A stretch of 50,266 bases of DNA from the NCBI GenBank assembly GCA_031291445.1, contig JARLJA010000163.1, positions 1-50,266 on the forward strand, read 5' to 3'. The DNA is from Xanthobacteraceae bacterium. Its GTDB lineage: Bacteria; Pseudomonadota; Alphaproteobacteria; Rhizobiales; Xanthobacteraceae. The translations under genes and the position numbers were made by a program. Under the pieces are notes generated by a model. The model was given only the letters and a program-made list of their open reading frames with translations. It was not told where the DNA came from and ran no database searches. Shown piece after piece: positions 44,241 to 50,266 of this stretch (the stretch's first letter is position 1; each line of letters begins with the position of its first letter).

Positions 44241-47200
44241 ATGGGGTTCGGTCAATCCAGGCTGCGGCTGATCTTTGCCGTGGCCGCGGTGCTGGTGTCG
44301 TTCGTCGGCGGGGCTCATGCGACCTCGACGCCGGCCGTGAGCTCCATTTCGCCGAGCTCCGGCACCACCGACGGCGGGACATCCGTCACGATCACCGGCA
44401 GCGGCTTCACCGGCGCGACCACCGTGACCATCGATGGCGTCGCGGTCAGCGGATTTTCGGTGATCAACGACGGACAGATCAACGCGACCACGGCTGCGTA
44501 TACGGCGCAGCCGCCGAGCACCGGGGGCGTCTACGTGTCGAACGGCACGAATTCCGGCTCCGGCAGCGCCTTCACTTACAACGAACCCGCGGCGACGGTA
44601 ACGTCGATTTCCGTCAGCTCGGGACCATCCAGCGGCGGCACCCAGTTCAACATCACGGGTACCCACTTCAACTACACCACCTCGGTGACGGTGGGCGGCG
44701 TTGCCGTGCAGTCGTTCACGGTCAACAGCTCGACGTCGATCACGGTGGTGACGGCGGCGGACACCGGGACCGTCACTCCGACGGTGACCGGGATTTCCCC
44801 CAACCACGGCGGCACCGGCGGCGGCACCGGCGTCACGATCACCGGAACCAACTTCGCCCGTGTCGCCGATGTGGTCGTGACCAACGCGAGCGGCTCCCCC
44901 AGCGCCACCAGTTCCGCGGATCAGTTCACCTACAAGGGCGTGACCGGGGTCCTGATCGGCGGCACGGCTGCGACGAACGTGTTCGTCATCGATTCGACGA
45001 CACTGACAGCCACCTCGCCGCCGGGAATCCCGGGCGTGACCGGCGTGCTCGTCACCAACGGTGCCGGCAATTCCGGCTCGAGCGGCGACAGCCTCTACAC
45101 CTACACGGACGGCGGTCCGAGCATCAACACGATCGGTCCCGAATTCGGCCTCACCAGCGGCGGCACCACCATCATCATCACCGGCGCGCATTTCGTGCCG
45201 GGCACGAAGCGGGACGGCTCGACCGCGACCACGGTCACCATCGACGGCATCCCGGCGACCAACGTGTCCGTCAATTCCACCGCGACCCTTTCCGCGACGG
45301 TGCCGGCGGACAGCGCCGGTGCCAAGTCCGTGGTGGTGAGCACGGTCGCGGGCACTGCAACCGGCTCCTACCTGTACATTGCGCCCGCCACGCCGATCAT
45401 CACATCGGTTTCGCCGAACGGCGGCTCAATCGCCAATGGAGGCACGACCGCGGGCGGGACCCAGGTCAAGATTCTGGGCGCCAACTTCACCGGCGCGACC
45501 TCGGTGACGTTCGGCGGCGTCGCGGTGTCCGGGTTTACCCTGGTCAGCTCCGGCGAGATCGACACAACGACACCGACGCACACGGCGGCCGGTGCCGTGG
45601 ATGTGGTCGTCACCGTGGTGGTGCCAAATGGGGGCGGGACCTTCACCGGCACCGGGACGGGCGCGTTCACCTACGTGATTCCGCCGCCGGTCGTAACCGC
45701 GGTCGGACCGACCGTCGGCACGACCGTTGGCGGCACCGTCGTGACGATCACCGGCCAGTATTTTGGCGGCGCCACCGCGGTCAAGTTCGGCGGCGCGGCG
45801 GCATCGGCCGTGACCGTCAACAGCGCCGGGACTTCGATTACCGCGACGTCGCCGCCGGGCAGCGGCACCGTCGACGTGACGGTGACGACGCCTTCCGGCA
45901 CCAGCACAACCAGCTCCGCCGACCAGTTCACCTACGGGACGCCGCCACCGGTGGTGTCGTCGGTGTCTCCCTCGGGCGGTACCGTCGCCGGCGGCACATC
46001 GGTCGTCATCACCGGCACGAATTTCACCGGGGCAACCGGCGTGACGTTCGGCGGGGTCGCCGCGACCATCGTCAACGTCAGCGCCACCTCGATCACTGCG
46101 ACAACGCCGGCGCATGCCGTGGGCGCCGTGAACGTGTCGGTGACGACCCCGGCCGGCACCGGGACCGGTGGCAATCTCTATACCTATGGCGCGTCGCTGC
46201 CGACCGTCACCTCGATTTCGCCCGCGAGCGGCACCACCCTCGGCGGCACGCTGGTCACCATCACCGGCACGGGCTTCTCCGGAACGCCCAATGTGACGAT
46301 CAACGGCATTGCCGCGGGCAATGTCATCGTCACCAGCCCGACCACGCTGACGGCGGTCACCCCGGCCGGCACCGGCACCAACGACCCGGTGATCGTCACC
46401 ACATCGGTCGGTCCGAGCGCTGCGGCTGCGATCTACAGCTATGTGGCGCCGGGGACGCCGACGGTATCGGCGCCGACCGTGAGCCCGGGCGGGGTCAGTC
46501 CGGGCAGCGGTCCGACGTCGGGCGGCACGCTCATCACCATCACGGGCACCAATCTGACCGGCGCGACCGCGGTGGTCGTCGGGGGCAACGCCGCGACCGG
46601 CGTGCATGTGGTCAGTTCCACCACGATCACCGCGACGACGCCGCCGGGCACCGTGGGCGCCAAGGATGTGGTCGTGACCACGCCGGGAGGAACCGTCACC
46701 GCAGCGGCAGCCTTCCAGTACGTCACCGCAGCGCCGACCGTGACCGCGGTCAACCCGAACTCCGGCTCGGCGCTGGGCGGCACTGCCGTCACCATCACCG
46801 GCACCAATTTCACCGGGGCGACCGCGGTGACGTTCGGTGGCACCGCCGCGGCCACTTTCACCGTCGTCAACGCCACCACCATCTCCGCGACCACGCCGGC
46901 ACATGGCGCCGGCGTGGTCGCCGTGGCGGTCACGACGCCGGGCGGCGGGACCGGCACTGGCAACAACCTTTTCACCTTCGTGTCCTCGTCGCCGCCGACG
47001 GTGACGGCGATCTCGCCCAACCACGGCGATGTCGGGGGCGGCACGTCGGTCACCATTACCGGCACCAATTTCACCAACGCCACTGCCGTGACGATCGGCG
47101 GAGCGGCGGTGCAGTTCAAGGTGGTGGTCAACTCGACCACGATCACGGCCACGACCGGAGCGCACGCGGCTGGCGTCGCCGATACCGTGGTCACGACGAC

Positions 47201-49151
47201 ATCGGGCACCAGCGCGACCAGCTCCGCGGACCAGTTCACCTACACGTCGAAGCCGACGGTCTCCGGCATTTCGCCCAACAGCGGTCCGAGTGCCGGCGGC
47301 ACCACGGTGACCATCACCGGCACCAACCTGACCGGCGCGACCTCGGTCCTGTTCGGCTCGACGCCGGCGACAATCGTCTCCAACGGGCCGAATTCGATCA
47401 CCGCCACGGCGCCACCGGGCAGCGGCACGGTCAACGTGACGGTGACGACGATCGGCGGCACCAGTGCCGTGAGCACGCCCGACCAGTTCACCTACAGCGG
47501 CGTGCCGACGGTGACCCTGGTGACGCCCAATGCCGGCCCGATCGCCGGCGGCACCCGCGTGACCATCACGGGGACCAACTTCACCGGCGCCACCGCGGTC
47601 AAGTTCGGCGCGACGAGCGCCACCTCGTTCAGCGTCAACTCGGCGACCTCGATCACCGCGGTTTCGCCGGCCGGCAGCGGCGCGGTCGATGTCAGGGTGA
47701 CCACGCCCGGCGGCACCAGCGCCACAAGCCTGGCCGACATGTTCAGCTACGCCAAGGCGGCGACCTCGCTGACGCTGACCTCGACGCCGAACCCGAGCGT
47801 CGTCGGACAGCCGGTGACGTTCACGGCAAAGATCACAGGCAATTCGCCGACCGGCACGGTCACGTTCACCTACAACAACGCCGTCATCGGCACTGCGACG
47901 CTGGTGAATGGCATCGCGACGTTGAAGATCTCGTCGCTTCCCGCCGGAAGCGATTCCATCTCGGCCTCGTATCCCGGCGACGCCAACAACGCCGCGGATC
48001 CGGAATCGATCATCCAGGTGGTCCAGAACAATTCCGACAGCGCGAATCTGCGTCAGATGCAGCTCACCGTGATGCCGATCGTTTCCAATCTGTCCGGTCA
48101 AGCGATCAGCGGGGCGATCGACTCGGCGATCGGCGTCGGCCTTGGCGGCGATCCCCAGCTGCTGACGCCCAATGGCGGCGGGTTCACCTACTATTTCGAT
48201 GGCACCACGCAGCCGCAGGCTTCGAACGAGAGCGGTGAAAAGCTGACGTCCTCCACCCAGGCCCTGACCACCCCGGGCGGCGGCGGCAACTCCAGGATCG
48301 ACGACGATTTCAAGGCGCTCGGCTTTGCCGATCGGGGTTCGGTGTCGCCCGTCGTCAAGACCGGCCCGCTGCCGACCCAGATGCCGCGCGACTGGCTTGC
48401 CTGGGTCGACGTGCGCGGCGCCGGCTTCGGTCATTCGGGCGCGGCCAACGATCTCAACGGCACGCAGGTGAACGTGCTGGCCGGACTCACGCGCAGGGTG
48501 CTGCCCGGCTTCGTGATCGGTGCGCTCGGCGGCTACGAGAAGTTCGATTTCAGTTCACAGGCCTATAACGGCGTCCTCAAGGGCAGCGGCTACACCGCCG
48601 GCGCCTATGCCGGCCTGCGGCTCGGCGCCGTTCGCTTCGATGCGGCGGGAGCCTGGTCCGACATCAATGCCGCCGACACCGCCGGCACTGCCAGCGGCAA
48701 TTTCACCGGCACGCGACTGCTCGCGTCGGGCGGAGTCACCGGAACCTTCAACTGGGCCGGCTTTGGCTTCGAGCCTTCGGCGAGGGTGTATGCCTTGTGG
48801 GAGCACGAGAACGCCTACACCGACAGCCTCGGCACGCTACAGGGCGCTCATGAGTTCGACACCGGGCGCGCCAGCAGCGGCATGAAGGTGGACTATCCGT
48901 TCGCCACCGGCGCCGGAACGCTGAGCCCGTATGTGGGCCTCTATGGCGATTACTACTTCACCAAGGACAACGCGCCGAACCCCGGGCTGACGACCATCCT
49001 GCTGCTGCAGGGCGGGGGCGTTCGCGCGACCGGCGGCATCACTGCGGCGTTTGCCGGCGGTCCGCAACTGAGTGTCGGCGGCGAATACAGCAGAGTCGGT
49101 AGCGACACGCAGATCTGGACGTTCCGCGCACGCGGCCACGTGCCATTCTGA
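44241..49151 (+). CDS. IPT/TIG-repeat autotransporter adhesin
   Basis: A 1636-residue surface protein. Signal peptide residues 1-28 (ending GGAHA), then 13 IPT/TIG immunoglobulin-like repeats (about residues 32-1170), each starting with a V(T/S)SISP-type strand, then a GGT.VTITGTNF segment and GATAVTFGG. Next comes one Ig-like domain (about 1173-1262; TSTPNPSVVGQPVTFTAKI), a linker, then an autotransporter beta-barrel (about 1380-1636) ending in the outer-membrane signature phenylalanine (RARGHVPF). The barrel anchors it in the outer membrane and the repeats are exposed. The DNA repeats are conserved enough for recombination. Start is ATG 44241 with GGGCAGGG upstream. Confidence 0.92.
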   Translation: MGFGQSRLRLIFAVAAVLVSFVGGAHATSTPAVSSISPSSGTTDGGTSVTITGSGFTGATTVTIDGVAVSGFSVINDGQINATTAAYTAQPPSTGGVYVSNGTNSGSGSAFTYNEPAATVTSISVSSGPSSGGTQFNITGTHFNYTTSVTVGGVAVQSFTVNSSTSITVVTAADTGTVTPTVTGISPNHGGTGGGTGVTITGTNFARVADVVVTNASGSPSATSSADQFTYKGVTGVLIGGTAATNVFVIDSTTLTATSPPGIPGVTGVLVTNGAGNSGSSGDSLYTYTDGGPSINTIGPEFGLTSGGTTIIITGAHFVPGTKRDGSTATTVTIDGIPATNVSVNSTATLSATVPADSAGAKSVVVSTVAGTATGSYLYIAPATPIITSVSPNGGSIANGGTTAGGTQVKILGANFTGATSVTFGGVAVSGFTLVSSGEIDTTTPTHTAAGAVDVVVTVVVPNGGGTFTGTGTGAFTYVIPPPVVTAVGPTVGTTVGGTVVTITGQYFGGATAVKFGGAAASAVTVNSAGTSITATSPPGSGTVDVTVTTPSGTSTTSSADQFTYGTPPPVVSSVSPSGGTVAGGTSVVITGTNFTGATGVTFGGVAATIVNVSATSITATTPAHAVGAVNVSVTTPAGTGTGGNLYTYGASLPTVTSISPASGTTLGGTLVTITGTGFSGTPNVTINGIAAGNVIVTSPTTLTAVTPAGTGTNDPVIVTTSVGPSAAAAIYSYVAPGTPTVSAPTVSPGGVSPGSGPTSGGTLITITGTNLTGATAVVVGGNAATGVHVVSSTTITATTPPGTVGAKDVVVTTPGGTVTAAAAFQYVTAAPTVTAVNPNSGSALGGTAVTITGTNFTGATAVTFGGTAAATFTVVNATTISATTPAHGAGVVAVAVTTPGGGTGTGNNLFTFVSSSPPTVTAISPNHGDVGGGTSVTITGTNFTNATAVTIGGAAVQFKVVVNSTTITATTGAHAAGVADTVVTTTSGTSATSSADQFTYTSKPTVSGISPNSGPSAGGTTVTITGTNLTGATSVLFGSTPATIVSNGPNSITATAPPGSGTVNVTVTTIGGTSAVSTPDQFTYSGVPTVTLVTPNAGPIAGGTRVTITGTNFTGATAVKFGATSATSFSVNSATSITAVSPAGSGAVDVRVTTPGGTSATSLADMFSYAKAATSLTLTSTPNPSVVGQPVTFTAKITGNSPTGTVTFTYNNAVIGTATLVNGIATLKISSLPAGSDSISASYPGDANNAADPESIIQVVQNNSDSANLRQMQLTVMPIVSNLSGQAISGAIDSAIGVGLGGDPQLLTPNGGGFTYYFDGTTQPQASNESGEKLTSSTQALTTPGGGGNSRIDDDFKALGFADRGSVSPVVKTGPLPTQMPRDWLAWVDVRGAGFGHSGAANDLNGTQVNVLAGLTRRVLPGFVIGALGGYEKFDFSSQAYNGVLKGSGYTAGAYAGLRLGAVRFDAAGAWSDINAADTAGTASGNFTGTRLLASGGVTGTFNWAGFGFEPSARVYALWEHENAYTDSLGTLQGAHEFDTGRASSGMKVDYPFATGAGTLSPYVGLYGDYYFTKDNAPNPGLTTILLLQGGGVRATGGITAAFAGGPQLSVGGEYSRVGSDTQIWTFRARGHVPF

Positions 49152-49164
49152 GAGGGCGTAGGGA

Positions 49165-50266
49165 ATGTCGAAGAGTTCAACCAAGGCCAAGGCGGCGTTC
49201 GAGCGCACGCGCGTGCTCGATCGTCGCCGCTTTGTGTTGCTCGGTTGCGTCAGCTACGCCGTTCTTGCAATCAGCCTTCCGGCCTCCGCCCAGGTGCCGA
49301 CCCCGGTCAGCGTGCCGAATGCCGTTAACGGATCCACGGTGCTGTCCGGCACGATCGACGGCCACAACGGCGCCGGCTACTTCGTCGCCAACGGCGGCAC
49401 GCTGACGGTGAACAACGGCCTGCTGCAGAATTTCACCACCTCCGGCGGCGCCGGCAGCGGCGGCGGCCTCGGCGCCGGTGGCGCCATCTTCATCGACAGC
49501 GGCGGGACCGTCGTCCTCAACAACACCAGCTTCGCCCACAACAGCGTGATCGGCGGCCTGGGCGGCACGAGTTCTCCCTACGGCGGCAACCTGAACAACA
49601 TCGCCACGGTCGCAACGCCGGGCGTTACCCCGAACGGCACCAACGGCGTCAACGGCTCGCAGATTGCCGACGCCACCAACGCCTATCTGTTCGGCGACGG
49701 GCGAGGCAACGGCGTGTCCGGCTTCGGCGTCGGCAGCGGCGGCAATGCCACCAACGGCGTCGGCGGCAATGGCGGCATCGGCGGGGCGGCAACCGACGGC
49801 TTCAGCGGTAATCCGATCGCCATCTTCCAGGTCGCCATCGACACCCAGGCGCTGGTTGCCGCCGGCCTTCTGACCGGGACCCAGGCGGCAATCTTCGGGA
49901 CGTGGGCGGTCAACGTCGGCTTCGACGCTGCGTCCAGCGCCAATCCCTTCACCGCTCCCTTGTCTGAACTCACAGGTATCACCAGTTCCCTGCTGGCGAT
50001 CACCGCTGGCATCAATACCGGAGCCAACGGATTGGCCACGGCCGCGGCCGCACAAACCCTGGCCAAGGATGCATCGATCCTGGCGGCCTGGAACGACCTC
50101 TTCAACCAGAAGCCTTCCACCGTCGGCAACGGCGGCAATGGCGAGACCGGCGGCGCTGGCGGCGCCGGCTCCACCGGCTTCGGCGGCGGCGCCGGCGGGC
50201 AGGGCGGCGCCTACGGTCTGGCGGGCAACGTCAACGGGGTCGACGGCACGGGCGGCAACGGCGGCG
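49165..50266 (+). CDS. Glycine-rich beta-helix-like surface protein (5' part)
   Basis: At least 367 residues, open at the window end. It has an extended signal region (MSKSSTKAKAAFERTRVLDR, then a hydrophobic segment ending LPASAQ) and a mature part with short repeats typical of parallel beta-helix or PE_PGRS-like proteins: GGAIFIDSGGTVVLNN, GNGGIGGAA, then GGNGETGGAGGAGSTGFGG. The arrangement suggests another autotransporter passenger, its C-terminal barrel not visible. It starts 13 bases after the TIG autotransporter gene, GAGGG precedes the ATG, so both may be in one operon. Confidence 0.8.
   Translation, partial: MSKSSTKAKAAFERTRVLDRRRFVLLGCVSYAVLAISLPASAQVPTPVSVPNAVNGSTVLSGTIDGHNGAGYFVANGGTLTVNNGLLQNFTTSGGAGSGGGLGAGGAIFIDSGGTVVLNNTSFAHNSVIGGLGGTSSPYGGNLNNIATVATPGVTPNGTNGVNGSQIADATNAYLFGDGRGNGVSGFGVGSGGNATNGVGGNGGIGGAATDGFSGNPIAIFQVAIDTQALVAAGLLTGTQAAIFGTWAVNVGFDAASSANPFTAPLSELTGITSSLLAITAGINTGANGLATAAAAQTLAKDASILAAWNDLFNQKPSTVGNGGNGETGGAGGAGSTGFGGGAGGQGGAYGLAGNVNGVDGTGGNGG

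Noticed and set aside
44300-47750. CRISPR-like array suggested by many short direct repeats
   Set aside because: Repeats are in-frame codons for TIG domains with a period of about 250 bases and variable spacing; they are protein-coding.
43979-48238. A 1419-codon forward frame overlapping the TIG gene in another phase
   Set aside because: Its content is His/Arg/Asp-rich out-of-frame translation of the same repeats; the 44241 frame has the signal peptide, domains and barrel.
45426-48434. A 1002-codon open frame on the reverse strand of the TIG autotransporter gene
   Set aside because: It is a by-product of the repeated GC-rich coding sequence: its residues follow the TIG repeat period, show Arg/Gly/Asp-rich nonsense composition and match no family.

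Overview
The window is about 50 kb of GC-rich chromosome from an alphaproteobacterium of the Hyphomicrobiales, most likely Nitrobacteraceae (Rhodopseudomonas/Bradyrhizobium group). This is inferred from the protein types (class I PHA synthase, SufBCDS-SufT-SufA operon, ArgC, RecJ, ParE, GlpX), codon use and intergenic palindromes. No organism name can be read directly from the sequence.

Layout. 1-4525: SUF iron-sulfur operon (end of sufB, then sufC, sufD, sufS, sufT, sufA). 4654-10558: TfoX-like protein, diguanylate cyclase, RhlE-type DEAD-box helicase, small membrane protein and parE. 10938-15843: DedA protein, a probable arginine attenuator ahead of argC, MAPEG protein, phaC and a small lipoprotein. 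16083-22828: forward block of aminotransferase, hom, glpX, GNAT, HAD and recJ. 22829-28571: an accessory island between recJ and a lytic transglycosylase gene (mltB type). The island is three cargo segments separated by two fused scars, each made of the mltB 3' end joined to the recJ 3' end. The cargo is small membrane proteins plus a lipocalin-like protein (A), a PEP-CTERM protein (B), and the two molybdenum storage protein genes behind a candidate molybdenum-cofactor riboswitch (C). 28572-36117: mltB, M23 peptidase, efp with divergent epmA-epmB, a small secreted protein and an HdeD-like protein. 36239-42131: cyclase-family and fumarylacetoacetase-family enzymes divergent from a NitT/TauT-type ABC transporter with its own GntR regulator. 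42312-50266: tRNA-Glu, an AraC-family regulator, and two large surface proteins (a 13-repeat IPT/TIG autotransporter and the start of a glycine-rich beta-helix-like protein).

The points most worth follow-up are: (1) a leaderless 23-codon ORF with four consecutive Arg codons, a good sigma70-type promoter upstream and a terminator hairpin plus U-tract downstream, all just before argC; this is the layout of a ribosome-mediated attenuator. (2) A structured leader resembling the Moco RNA motif directly ahead of mosB-mosA. (3) The recJ-mltB island, where repeated chimeric gene ends mark successive cargo acquisition without any visible transposase or integrase. All assignments are by reading the sequence; no database search was run.
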